From the NCBI GenBank assembly GCA_019359435.1, contig JAHHHI010000079.1:1-64000 (forward strand): DNA of 64,000 nucleotides. Direction: 5' to 3'. Below are positions 43,323 through 52,178 of this stretch, piece after piece (the stretch's first letter is position 1; each line of letters opens with the position of its first letter). The DNA is from Kaiparowitsia implicata GSE-PSE-MK54-09C (GTDB taxonomy: Bacteria > Cyanobacteriota > Cyanobacteriia > Elainellales > Elainellaceae). The position numbers and the translations under genes are program-made. The notes beneath the pieces were generated by a model. The model was given only the letters and a program-made list of their open reading frames with translations. It had not been told where the DNA came from and searched no databases.

Positions 43323-45194
43323 ATGAGTTCAGCGCTGATCAAACGCAAACGACCAAAGACGGCCAAAGCGGCCATTGTCGGCTGGCGTCGCATTTTGACC
43401 CGGTTTTGGCCAGAGGTCCGCAAGGAGAAATTTTTACTGACTCTGGCCTGGGTGGGGCTGCTGGGCGAAATTTTGGCTCAGCTGCTAGAACCCTGGCCGC
43501 TGAAGCTGATCTTCGACTACATCATTGTGCCCGATGCCACCGCTCTGCCGCTGCCCATTCCCTTTCTCAATGACCTGCCAGAGCTGGTGCTGCTGACGGT
43601 TTTGACCATCTGCATTGTGCTGGCGACGGCGCTCAAGGCTGGGGCTTCGTACATGAGCTTGGTCAGCCTCTCCATCGCATCGAGCCGCATCATCGCCCAG
43701 ATTCGAGCCAAGCTCTACGGCCACCTGCAGCGGCTGTCGCTGTCGTTTCACAGCAAGGCCCGCAACGGCGATCTGATCACCCGCATCATCAACGACATCG
43801 ACCGCCTGCGGGAGGTGACGATTACCGCCGCCGTGCCCCTGGTGGTGAATACGCTGACCCTGGTCAGCATGGTGGGGGTGATGTTTTGGATGAATGCCCA
43901 GCTGGCTTTTATTGGGCTGCTGGTGTTTCCGCTGTTCATTTTGGCGGCGACGAAATTAACCAAGCAAATTCACCAGGTGGCGCGGCAGCAGCGCAAGCGC
44001 GAGGGGGCGATGGCCGCCACCGCTTCTGAGGCGATCAACGCCATCAAGGTGGTGCAGGCGCTGTCGCTGGAAGGCATGTTAGAAACCATGTTCGCCACCG
44101 ACAACACCAAAAGCCTGGAGGACGTGGCCCGTACCCAGCAGCTCTCGGCGGGGTTGCAGCGCACGGTGGAGATTTTGGTGGCCGTGGCTACCGCCGTGGT
44201 GCTGTGGCGGGGGGTGCAGTTGGTGACGACTGGGGGAGCCACGCCGGGGGATCTGCTGGTGTTTATGACCTACCTGAAGACCTCCTTTAAGCCCACCAAG
44301 CAGCTGGCCAAATACATGGCGGCGATCGCCAAGGCCACGGCCTCGGGCGAGCGCATTATCGACATTCTCGACACAGTGCCCGAGATTCGCGATGTGCGGG
44401 GGGCGATCGCCGCACCCCGATTCAAAGGCCAGGTCAGCTTTCGCAATGTGGCCTTTAGCTATGAACCGGGCAACTCCATTCTCCACGGGCTGTCCTTCGA
44501 GGCGCAGCCCGGTCAGCGAATCGCCCTGGTGGGGCCATCGGGCGGCGGCAAGTCTACCCTGGTGAGCCTGCTGCTGCGGCTCTACGACCCCGTCGAAGGC
44601 AACATCCTGATCGACGGCCACGACCTGCGGGAGTACCAGGTTGAGTCGTTGCGTCGCCAGGTGAGCATTGTGCTGCAAGACAGTGTGCTGTTTGCCGTCA
44701 GCGTGCGCGACAACATCGCCTACGGGGCGCTGGGGGCCACCGATGCCGAGATCGAGGCAGCGGCCAAGTTAGCTAATGCCCACGAGTTCATCATGGCGCT
44801 GCCCGAGGGCTACGACACGCTGATGGGCGAGCGGGGGGCAACCCTCTCGGGGGGGCAGCGGCAGCGAATTGCGATCGCCCGAGCCGCCGTGCGCCGCGCC
44901 AGCATCGCTATTCTCGATGAGCCCACCGTGGGCCTCGACAACGAAAACGAGCAGGCGGTCTCTGAAGCTCTAGAGCGCCTTACCCAGGGCTGCACCACGT
45001 TTTTGATCACCCACAACCTGGCCGGGGCGGTGTCTGCCGACCAGATTCTCTACATCGAGCAGGGCCAGATTTTAGAGCAGGGCACCCACGCCCAACTCAT
45101 GCGCCTGGGTCAGCGCTACGCGGCGCTGTATCAAATTCAGAGTGCCCTCTCAAATTCGGGCGACAGTGCTGCGCCCTACGCGGAATGTCATTAG
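43323..45194 (+). CDS. ABC exporter, fused membrane and ATPase domains
   Basis: The 623-residue half-transporter has six membrane helices (about 40-320) and a nucleotide-binding domain (about 370-600). The Walker A motif is GPSGGGKST, the signature LSGGQRQRIAIARA, Walker B SIAILDEPTVGLD and H-loop FLITHN. It belongs to the MsbA/lipid and peptide exporter group and probably works as a homodimer. Its place inside a transferase cluster suggests export of a lipid-linked or soluble glycoconjugate across the cytoplasmic membrane; this is inference. No separate outer-membrane export gene is present. Confidence 0.92.
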   Translation: MSSALIKRKRPKTAKAAIVGWRRILTRFWPEVRKEKFLLTLAWVGLLGEILAQLLEPWPLKLIFDYIIVPDATALPLPIPFLNDLPELVLLTVLTICIVLATALKAGASYMSLVSLSIASSRIIAQIRAKLYGHLQRLSLSFHSKARNGDLITRIINDIDRLREVTITAAVPLVVNTLTLVSMVGVMFWMNAQLAFIGLLVFPLFILAATKLTKQIHQVARQQRKREGAMAATASEAINAIKVVQALSLEGMLETMFATDNTKSLEDVARTQQLSAGLQRTVEILVAVATAVVLWRGVQLVTTGGATPGDLLVFMTYLKTSFKPTKQLAKYMAAIAKATASGERIIDILDTVPEIRDVRGAIAAPRFKGQVSFRNVAFSYEPGNSILHGLSFEAQPGQRIALVGPSGGGKSTLVSLLLRLYDPVEGNILIDGHDLREYQVESLRRQVSIVLQDSVLFAVSVRDNIAYGALGATDAEIEAAAKLANAHEFIMALPEGYDTLMGERGATLSGGQRQRIAIARAAVRRASIAILDEPTVGLDNENEQAVSEALERLTQGCTTFLITHNLAGAVSADQILYIEQGQILEQGTHAQLMRLGQRYAALYQIQSALSNSGDSAAPYAECH

Positions 45195-45235
45195 AAGGTT
45201 TTTCCATTAGGTAGGATGCGTCGTTTAGTCGGCTG

Positions 45236-45331
45236 GATCCCCCCAGTCTTTCGCAGTTAACGATTCAGCCATTGCCCCCTTACGAAGGGGGGCAGGGGGG
45301 CTCCCTAGCGCATCTCATCACGGCAAAATTG
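45236..45331. repeat. Hairpin repeat, copy 2
   Basis: Relative of 39184-39282: GATCCCCCCAGTCTTTCGCA, then CATTGCCCCCTTACGAAGGG and GGCAGGGGGG in the same order. It lies in the 186-bp gap between the ABC exporter and the second GT2 gene. Confidence 0.7.
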
Positions 45332-45380
45332 CCGCCGGTTCTAAATCTATTGAACGAATCCACATCCGAAAGGACGTCCC

Positions 45381-46574
45381 ATGACAGCTCTTCAAAACAC
45401 CCAAAATCAAAATTTATCAGTGACTTCACCTAAGCCTGAGGTCACGATCATTGTGGTGCCGCGCGAGCGCTTTCAGTTCGCCCAGGAATCCCTAGAAAGC
45501 CTGTATGCGGCAACCCATTTTCCTTTTCAGTTGATTTATGTAGACAACAATTCTCCAGACAAGCTGCAGCAATATTTGACTGCCCAAGCCCAGGAGAAAG
45601 GCTTTCGGATTGTGCGGAGTAATCGCTACCTATCGCCCAACGCCGCCCGCAATTTTGGCTTACAGTATGTCACCAGTCGTTACGTAGTGTTTGTCGATAA
45701 TGACGTCATTTTTGCTCCCGGCTGGCTGGAGGCATTGGTTAATTGCACCCAAGAGACTAACGCCACCGTGGTCGGGTCTCTGGTGTGCCAGTACAGGCCC
45801 GTGCATCAAACCATCCACTGTGCCGGGGGCGAGTTTATGAAAGCTGATGACCTAGAGCGGTTCTTGCAGCATGACTCTCCGTTCAGCGAACCTGGCGGTT
45901 GGCACATCTACGAAAAGACCTACTGCCAAAATCGACAGGTTAGCGAGGTCAAAGACCAGCTCTATCGCCAGCCCACGGGCTTTGTGGAGTTCCACGCCAT
46001 GCTGGTACAGATAGATTTCTTTCACCAGCATGGGCCGCTGGATGAGGGCTTTTGCTGCACCAAAGAATACCTAGACTTTGGCATGGTTGTAGCTAAATCA
46101 GGGGGCAGCCTCTATCTGGAACCGGCTTCGGTAGTGACGTTTCTCACCCATCCTCCAGCCCCGCGCCTGCAGTGGGTTGACCTGCCCCACTTCTCGCTGC
46201 GCTGGAGCGATGCCTGGGAGCGCTACAGCCTGCAACACTTTCAAGAAAAGTGGAATTTGGCCGACAGTAAATATTTCCAGAAGCGCTACAAAAAGCTGGG
46301 CTGGCGACGGTGGGAAGAGCTGATCAAACCCCGCATGGCAGGGTTTGCTTGGCTGGGCCAGCAGCGGGCCAGGCGGCTAGAAAAAATACTGATTGTCTGG
46401 GAAAAACTGCTGAATCGGTGGTGGTGCGATCGCCATCTCCGACGCGCAGCCAAACAGCTCGGCTGTGACGTGGAGGCGATCGCCATGGGCCAAAATTATC
46501 CGCCGATAACGCTGGCACCCCCTACCAATTTGTCACAGGTTTCTGAAGCCGGAAGCCTGGCTGTACATCGCTGA
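45381..46574 (+). CDS. GT2-family glycosyltransferase (second of two)
   Basis: The 397-residue paralogue of the gene at 40709 has VTIIVVPRERFQFAQESLES near residue 21 and YVVFVDNDVIFAPGWLEALV with a DND metal site. The C-terminal region LQWVDLPHFSLRWSDAWERY resembles the first copy. The two GT2 genes are separated by the GT4 and ABC genes rather than being adjacent. The start is the ATG at 45381; a ribosome-binding site (AAAGGACG) lies about 12 bp before it. Substrate unknown. Confidence 0.88.
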   Translation: MTALQNTQNQNLSVTSPKPEVTIIVVPRERFQFAQESLESLYAATHFPFQLIYVDNNSPDKLQQYLTAQAQEKGFRIVRSNRYLSPNAARNFGLQYVTSRYVVFVDNDVIFAPGWLEALVNCTQETNATVVGSLVCQYRPVHQTIHCAGGEFMKADDLERFLQHDSPFSEPGGWHIYEKTYCQNRQVSEVKDQLYRQPTGFVEFHAMLVQIDFFHQHGPLDEGFCCTKEYLDFGMVVAKSGGSLYLEPASVVTFLTHPPAPRLQWVDLPHFSLRWSDAWERYSLQHFQEKWNLADSKYFQKRYKKLGWRRWEELIKPRMAGFAWLGQQRARRLEKILIVWEKLLNRWWCDRHLRRAAKQLGCDVEAIAMGQNYPPITLAPPTNLSQVSEAGSLAVHR

Positions 46575-46637
46575 GTGGGTTGGTGGGCAGTGCCCACCCT
46601 ACAGGACAACTAGCACTTTTATCTAATAGGAAAACCC

Positions 46638-47612
46638 ATGCTTTATCACGACTTTGGTAAGACTGGCCTCAAGGTATCTGCCGTGGGCCTCGGCACCTGG
46701 AACATCGGCAACCAGTGGGGCGAAGTTGACGAAGACACTGCCTTGGCCACCGTCCACGCCGCCATGGATCACGGCGTCAACCTCATTGACACAGCAGAGT
46801 CCTACGGCATTCCCTGCGGGCTGTCGGAAGAGCGCCTGGGCCGGGCGCTGAAGGGCAAGCGCGATCGCGTCCACATCATCACCAAAGTGGGCCGCTGGGG
46901 GCGGCGATCGGGCCAGACCGTGCCCATGACCACGGTGGATATGGTGCGTCTCTGCGTCCACGCCTCCCTCTATCGCCTGGGCACCGACTACATCGACGTG
47001 CTGCTCTGCCACGAAGGCAAAATCGAAGACCCCAGCGTCTATCTTGAAGCCTTTGAGCTGCTGAAAGCGCAGGGCACCATCGGGGCCTACGGCATTTCGA
47101 CCGACCAGCCGGAGGTGCTGGAGCGCTTCAACGTCCACAACACCTGTGGTGTGGTCGAGCTGGACTACTCACTGCTCAGCCGCAAGCCCGAGAAAAAAAT
47201 GCTGCCCTACTGCCAGGCCCACGGCATTGCCGTGGTGGCGCGTGGGCCGCTGGGCAAGGGGCTGCTGACGGGCAAATACTCCAGTGAAACGGTGTTTACC
47301 GACCCGGTGCGATCGGAGTGGTACGCCAGCGAATCTGCCCGCGAGAAGCTGGCCCGCAACCTGGCCAAAGTCGAGCGGCTTAAAACCGCGTTGCCCCCTG
47401 GTGATGAACTGGTGAGCACCGCCCTCCAGTACGTCACCTCCCACGAGAGCCAGCCGGTGATCATTCCAGGGGCCAAGTCGCCAGAGCAAGCGGTAATGAA
47501 TGCCAGGGCGGGAGGTGGCACTCTCACCGCTGACCAGCGCGCCCGGTTGGTGGATCTGGTCAAACTCGACGCTGTTCAGGGAGAGCCAGTCCCAGCGGCG
47601 GCGCTGGTCTAG
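46638..47612 (+). CDS. Aldo/keto reductase (first of tandem pair)
   Basis: The 324-residue TIM-barrel NADPH oxidoreductase has the catalytic tetrad visible as Asp and Tyr in LIDTAESYG, Lys in HIITKVGRW and His in VLLCHEGKI. The cofactor-binding end reads PVIIPGAKSPEQAVMNA. Its place in the glycan cluster suggests reduction of a sugar or polyol carbonyl, such as a deoxysugar intermediate; this is inference. It is about 60% alike by eye to the next gene. Confidence 0.9.
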   Translation: MLYHDFGKTGLKVSAVGLGTWNIGNQWGEVDEDTALATVHAAMDHGVNLIDTAESYGIPCGLSEERLGRALKGKRDRVHIITKVGRWGRRSGQTVPMTTVDMVRLCVHASLYRLGTDYIDVLLCHEGKIEDPSVYLEAFELLKAQGTIGAYGISTDQPEVLERFNVHNTCGVVELDYSLLSRKPEKKMLPYCQAHGIAVVARGPLGKGLLTGKYSSETVFTDPVRSEWYASESAREKLARNLAKVERLKTALPPGDELVSTALQYVTSHESQPVIIPGAKSPEQAVMNARAGGGTLTADQRARLVDLVKLDAVQGEPVPAAALV

Positions 47613-47705
47613 ACACAGGGGCAGCAACCAGATTTCTCAGCCACCGCGAGAGACATCAGTGCTTTCTCTAGGAGAAACTCGGTTGCTCTCGGTAGAAAAG
47701 CTTTT

Positions 47706-47733
47706 TCAATCCAAAATCACAAATCCAAAATTG
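47706..47733. repeat. CCAAAATC/CCAAAATT tandem repeat
   Basis: CAATCCAAAATCACAAATCC followed by AAAATTG is the common cyanobacterial A-rich intergenic repeat. It lies between the two aldo/keto reductase genes. Confidence 0.55.
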
Positions 47734-47751
47734 TTACGGAGAAATTCACCC

Positions 47752-48711
47752 ATGCAATACCGCACCTTTGGCACCACCGGCTGGCGGGTTTCGGCCACCG
47801 GGCTGGGCACCTGGGGCATTGGCAACCAGTGGGGCGACATTGACGACGCCACCGCCACCGCCACCCTGCACGCCGCCTTTGATCAGGGGGTGAATCTGTT
47901 CGACACCGCCGAGGGCTACGGCATTCCCCCCGGACTGTCGGAAGAGCGCCTGGGCAACGCTCTTAAGGACGTGCGCGACCAAATCTACATCGTCTCCAAA
48001 ATCGGCAGCTGGGGTCGGCGGGAGGGCCACACCATACCCAAAACCTCGGTGGATATCATTCGCCTCTGTGCCCACGCCTGCCTCTATCGACTCAAGACCG
48101 ACTGGGTGGATGTAATGCTCTGCCACGAGGGCGACATCGAAGATCCCACCCTTTATCTCGAAGCCTTTGAGCTGCTCAAGCAGCAGGGGCTGATTCGCGC
48201 CTACGGCATTTCTACCAACGAGTTTGACGTGCTGAAGCGGTTTAACGCTCACCGCACCTGCCAGGTGGTGGAGGTTGACTATTCGCTGCTCAACCGCAAG
48301 GCCGAAGCCGATATGCTGCCCTACTGCCAGGAGCACGGCATTGCGGTGCTGGCGCGGGGGCCGCTGGCCAAGGGGCTGCTGTCGGGGCGATATTTTCGCG
48401 ACTCGGTATTTGCCGACTCGGTGCGATCAAGCTGGAACCCCGGCGGTGAAAAGCACAAGAAATTCAAGAAATTGATCAAAGCCATGGAGCCCATTCAGCA
48501 AGCCCTACAGCCCGGCGAAGAGATGGTCACCGCAGCGCTTCAGTTTGTGATGCAGCATCCCTCTCGGCCCATTCCCATCCCCGGAGCCAAGTCTCCTGAG
48601 CAGGCGGCGATGAATGCCGGGTCGGGCGATCGCCCCCTGTCGCCCCAGGCCCAAGCCTATCTGCAATCCCTACTCAACAACGCCGCCACTCCAGAACCCG
48701 CCCTAACCTAA
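47752..48711 (+). CDS. Aldo/keto reductase (second of tandem pair)
   Basis: The 319-residue tandem duplicate starts MQYRTFGTTGWRVSATGLGT. The tetrad residues are in LFDTAEGYG, YIVSKIGSW and VMLCHEGDI, and the cofactor end reads PIPIPGAKSPEQAAMNA. GGAGAAA precedes the ATG at 47752. The frame extends upstream to 47500, overlapping the end of the previous gene, but that extension lacks family similarity. Both copies keep all catalytic residues, suggesting two steps or substrates. Confidence 0.9.
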   Translation: MQYRTFGTTGWRVSATGLGTWGIGNQWGDIDDATATATLHAAFDQGVNLFDTAEGYGIPPGLSEERLGNALKDVRDQIYIVSKIGSWGRREGHTIPKTSVDIIRLCAHACLYRLKTDWVDVMLCHEGDIEDPTLYLEAFELLKQQGLIRAYGISTNEFDVLKRFNAHRTCQVVEVDYSLLNRKAEADMLPYCQEHGIAVLARGPLAKGLLSGRYFRDSVFADSVRSSWNPGGEKHKKFKKLIKAMEPIQQALQPGEEMVTAALQFVMQHPSRPIPIPGAKSPEQAAMNAGSGDRPLSPQAQAYLQSLLNNAATPEPALT

Positions 48712-48746
48712 TCCCCATCCCCCCATCCCCCCATCCTCCCTTACCC

Positions 48747-49994
48747 ATGACCGCCCAACTCACCCTCCCCACCTCCACCCTCCCCGGCTATGCCCTACCC
48801 CCGGTTCCCCCCCAGGGGACACGCGTCATCTTGCTGCGTCACGGGCGCAGCACCCTCAACGATGCGGGCTGCTACCAGGGCAGCTCCGACACCTCTGACC
48901 TCACCGCCAAGGGGCGACTGGCCTCGCGGCAGGTGGGTCAGTTTCTCCGCCATTGCCCCATTGATCGCCTCTACGCCAGCCCCCTGGGCCGAGCCCAGCA
49001 GACCGTGCAAGAACTGCTGCCCCAGCTAGAGGCGATCGCCCCACTGCCCATCACCACCACCGAGGTGCTGCGCGAAATCGACCTGCCCGCCTGGGAAGGT
49101 CTACGCTACGACGAGGTCAAAACCCGCTTTCCGGAGGCCTATCGCTGCTGGCAGACTGCGCCGGAGCAGTTTGCCATGGGATGGGGAGATGGGGGGATGG
49201 GGAGATGGGGGGATGGGGAGAACAGTTCCCAGAAGGACTCAGAATCCCTGATTTACCCCATACGGGATGTCTATCGACGGGCAAGAAAATTTTGGCTGAC
49301 CGCCCTGCCCCAGCACCGGGGCCAGACGCTGCTGGTGGTCAGCCATGGCGGCACCATTCAAGCCCTGGTGAATACGGCCCTGGGGCTGCCGATGATGCAG
49401 CACCACGACATGCAGCAGACCCACAGCGGCCTGACGGTGATCGATTTTGCCGCCCCGATCCTAGGCGCTGGCTATCTACACCTGCTCAACCTGACCACCC
49501 CCATTGGCGAACCACTGCCCAAGCTCAAAGCCGGCAAGCAAGGTCTGCGCTTGGTGTTGCTGCCCTGCCAAACCGGGGCTAGCCCCGATGCATCCCTGGC
49601 TATGTTACTGAAGGATCACCCCATTGCCGCCTGCGTGGTCGAAGACCACCCCTGCTACCACCCCAGCCAGCGATGGTCGAAGACCGACTTTGAAAGGCCA
49701 TCGCTGCTCTCTCACCATCCTGAAACCGTAGCCCTATCGGTGGGTAGAACCGATTTCCTACACCAATGGCAGCGATTGCTGCTAAAATCCCTCAAGCAAG
49801 TTCCCCCCGCCGAGCTGACTACAATAGCAGCGGTGTGCCACCAAGCCCACGCCGAATCGTTTTTGCGGGGAGTGATGGGCTGCCCCCTGCCGCTGCTGCC
49901 CAACACCCTCACGGTGCTTCATTACCCCGGCGTCGGAGTGCGGCCTATCCTTCAGACCCTCAACAGCAGACCCATCCCCACCAGCTCCGACTAA
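48747..49994 (+). CDS. Histidine phosphatase family protein with C-terminal extension
   Basis: The 415-residue protein has a phosphoglycerate-mutase-like fold. The phosphohistidine motif LLRHGRSTLND lies near residues 29-39, SPLGRAQQTVQEL is near 75 and the second His is in VVSHGGTIQAL near 205. The catalytic core is interrupted at about 143-160 by the Gly/Trp/Met-rich MGWGDGGMGRWGDGEN, encoded by a GGGGATGGGGAGAT-type minisatellite (49180-49221). The C-terminal domain (about 265-400) has no recognised function and occurs in cyanobacterial two-part histidine phosphatases. It could dephosphorylate a sugar phosphate in the cluster. It lies 35 bp after the reductase gene. Confidence 0.85.
   Translation: MTAQLTLPTSTLPGYALPPVPPQGTRVILLRHGRSTLNDAGCYQGSSDTSDLTAKGRLASRQVGQFLRHCPIDRLYASPLGRAQQTVQELLPQLEAIAPLPITTTEVLREIDLPAWEGLRYDEVKTRFPEAYRCWQTAPEQFAMGWGDGGMGRWGDGENSSQKDSESLIYPIRDVYRRARKFWLTALPQHRGQTLLVVSHGGTIQALVNTALGLPMMQHHDMQQTHSGLTVIDFAAPILGAGYLHLLNLTTPIGEPLPKLKAGKQGLRLVLLPCQTGASPDASLAMLLKDHPIAACVVEDHPCYHPSQRWSKTDFERPSLLSHHPETVALSVGRTDFLHQWQRLLLKSLKQVPPAELTTIAAVCHQAHAESFLRGVMGCPLPLLPNTLTVLHYPGVGVRPILQTLNSRPIPTSSD
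49180..49221 (+). repeat. In-frame minisatellite in histidine phosphatase gene
   Basis: About 2.5 units of the 16-mer GGGAGATGGGGGGATG are in frame within the coding sequence. The reverse-complement motif CCCCATCCCC recurs in the gap at 48712-48742, so the same repeat family occupies both places. Confidence 0.75.
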
Positions 49995-50045
49995 CCCCAC
50001 CTACTCGCCCACTCCCCCACTCCCTCCCCCCAGGAGACTCCCGCC

Positions 50046-51110
50046 ATGCAACGCCATACCGCCTCGCCCATTCTTGTCACCGGAGCTGCTGGCTTTATTG
50101 GTTTTCACGTTTGCCAAGCCCTGCTTGACCAGGGACAGGCCGTGGTGGGCGTAGACAACCTCAACGCCTACTACGATGTAAATCTCAAACTGGCTCGGCT
50201 CGACGAACTGCGGCCCAACCCAGGGTTTAGGTTTGAGCGAGTGGACTTGAGCGATCGCCCTGCCACTGAGCAGCTCTTTACCCACCATCGGCCCCAGCGG
50301 GTCATCCACCTGGCGGCCCAGGCTGGCGTGCGCTATTCCATCGAAAACCCCCACGCCTACGTCGATAGCAACCTGGTGGGGTTCATGAACGTGCTCGAAG
50401 GCTGCCGTCACCAGGGGGTTGAGCACCTAGTATACGCCTCCTCTAGCTCGGTCTATGGGGCCAACCGCACCCTGCCCTTTGCCACCAACCAAAACGTAGA
50501 CCAGCCCATCAGCCTCTACGCCGCCACTAAAAAGGCCAACGAACTGATGGCCCACACCTACAGCCACCTCTACGGCATTCCCACCACCGGGCTGCGGTTT
50601 TTTACGGTCTACGGCCCTTGGGGCAGGCCCGATATGGCCCTGTTTAAGTTCACGCAGGCGATCGCCGAGGGCAAGCCGATTCAGCTCTACAACTACGGCC
50701 AGATGGAGCGCGACTTCACCTACATCGACGACATTGTCGATGGCGTGGTGCGGGTGCTGGCTCAGCCGCCAGCGGCTGCCATCCTCAACGACACCGACAA
50801 CGATGCCTTTGCCCCAGCCCCCCACCGCCTGTTCAACATTGGCAACCACCGCCCGGTGGCCCTGCTGCACTTCGTTGAAACCCTAGAAGCCGCCCTAGGC
50901 ATCGCCGCCCAAAAGCAACTGCTGCCCATGCAGCCGGGGGATGTACCCGCCACCTACGCCGACATTGCCGACCTCACTGCCGCCGTTGGCTTTCAGCCCG
51001 GCACCCCGATTGAGGTGGGCATTCCCAAATTTGTGGCGTGGTACCGCCAGTATCACAACATCAAAAGCGGTGGCTCTGTCGGTTTGCAGAAACCACCGCC
51101 TCATAAATAA
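50046..51110 (+). CDS. NAD-dependent UDP-sugar epimerase (UDP-glucuronate 4-epimerase-like)
   Basis: The 354-residue short-chain dehydrogenase/reductase has the NAD motif GAAGFIGFHV (14-23), VDNLNAYYDVNLK, catalytic Ser in YASSSSVYGANRT and Tyr-x3-Lys in YAATKKANE, and YGPWGRPDMALFKFT. These features match the LpsL/CapJ group that converts UDP-glucuronate to UDP-galacturonate. It would supply acidic sugar donor for the cluster's product; this is inference. AGGAG is 8 bp before the ATG. It is the last gene of the co-directional cluster. Confidence 0.9.
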   Translation: MQRHTASPILVTGAAGFIGFHVCQALLDQGQAVVGVDNLNAYYDVNLKLARLDELRPNPGFRFERVDLSDRPATEQLFTHHRPQRVIHLAAQAGVRYSIENPHAYVDSNLVGFMNVLEGCRHQGVEHLVYASSSSVYGANRTLPFATNQNVDQPISLYAATKKANELMAHTYSHLYGIPTTGLRFFTVYGPWGRPDMALFKFTQAIAEGKPIQLYNYGQMERDFTYIDDIVDGVVRVLAQPPAAAILNDTDNDAFAPAPHRLFNIGNHRPVALLHFVETLEAALGIAAQKQLLPMQPGDVPATYADIADLTAAVGFQPGTPIEVGIPKFVAWYRQYHNIKSGGSVGLQKPPPHK

Positions 51111-51121
51111 ACTAAACAATT

Positions 51122-51502
51122 TTAAGGCGTCCTGGGCTGGGCGCGGTTGGGGCCACCAGCCCAGGGGGGCCGTCCTGGGCCATTGCGAATCACAAGCACC
51201 TCGCCGCTGGCGCGGGTGATGCGGTAGGCGTCAAATTCGCCGTTGTCGTACTCCCCCACCACGGTCAGCTGTTCCCCTGGGGCGATGTTAATTTCCTGGT
51301 ACCAGCGGGGGCCCGCATCGACGATGATCTCGCCAGATCCGTCGCTCAGGGTAAAGTTATTGCCCACCACGCCGTCGACTCTGCCAGAAATAGCAATGCC
51401 ATCCTGCTGTCGCAGCGATTGAATGGGTACGGTTTGGGCCAAGAGGGGAGAGCCTACACCTAGGACGACGGTGAGGCCAGCAATGGCTGCTAGAAATTTC
51501 AT
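51122..51502 (-). CDS. Secreted OB-fold protein
   Basis: The 126-residue protein has a cleavable signal peptide (1-22, ending LLAQ) followed by a small beta-barrel of the bacterial OB-fold (BOF/YgiW-like) kind (about 35-100; GISGRVDGVVGNNFTLSDGS, PGEQLTVVGEYD). The tail is Pro/Gly/Arg-rich (GPGRPPWAGGPN). BOF proteins are periplasmic stress or binding proteins without a defined ligand. It converges on the epimerase gene with an 11-bp gap, so terminators are shared or absent. Confidence 0.75.
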   Translation of the reverse strand: MKFLAAIAGLTVVLGVGSPLLAQTVPIQSLRQQDGIAISGRVDGVVGNNFTLSDGSGEIIVDAGPRWYQEINIAPGEQLTVVGEYDNGEFDAYRITRASGEVLVIRNGPGRPPWAGGPNRAQPRTP

Positions 51503-51665
51503 ATTCCTAAACTGCTTAAGGACACAACCGAACCATGGCAGAAATGACGCTGTTTTGGCTTCTATCGATGGGCGGATAATATACAGCGAATTCGGGGTTT
51601 ATGATGCACAGTAGCAGCAATGTGTGAACCAATGTTCGAGGTATTCAGGATTCATTAATTAAAAA

Positions 51666-52019
51666 TTAAAGTGCTAGTTTGATTAAACCATCACACCAGA
51701 AGCAGTAGTCGGGGAAAATAGCCGGGAGCATCCCACTTTCGACAAAATAGTCAACTGGCGAGTTGACCGTTGCGTAGGCACAGCGCAGACTCAACATCGC
51801 ATTGACGGAAGCTGTATTCCAGCAAGCACCCGAGATTTGGAGGCGTCGCCCAATCTGTTTGACAGCCGACTCTACCGCCCCTGAGCCAATGGAACAGAGT
51901 TGCTCGCTCTGGTAGGCTCCATAATTGACGATGCGAGTTTGATGAGTGCTCAGATAGGCTTCAAAATTGCGGGCTTGCTTGCGCCGACAGTCGGCGAAGA
52001 GAGCTTTAGCAGGCTCCAC
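51666..52019 (-). pseudogene. ISKra4-like transposase C-terminal remnant
   Basis: The 117-codon frame starts with GTG and contains EQLCSIGSGAVESAVKQIGR and RLQISGACWNTASVNAMLSL, the C-terminal signature of ISKra4-family transposases (the GSGAVES segment holds the last acidic catalytic residue). The first two thirds of the protein are missing, and sequence before 52019 does not resemble the family. It is a decayed element next to the tpsA region. Confidence 0.8.
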
Positions 52020-52178
52020 AGATCAAGGCGGGCGTTGACCTGATTGCCACTGGGGAAATTGCGGCGAGGGCGCGGCAGTTGAAGCCTTAATTCAGCAGAT
52101 GAGGAGTCAGGAGGCGAGGGCAGCGGCGATCGCCCGCTTCCTTTCACTTCGCGAGTATACCCCTACCTTTATCCTCAA

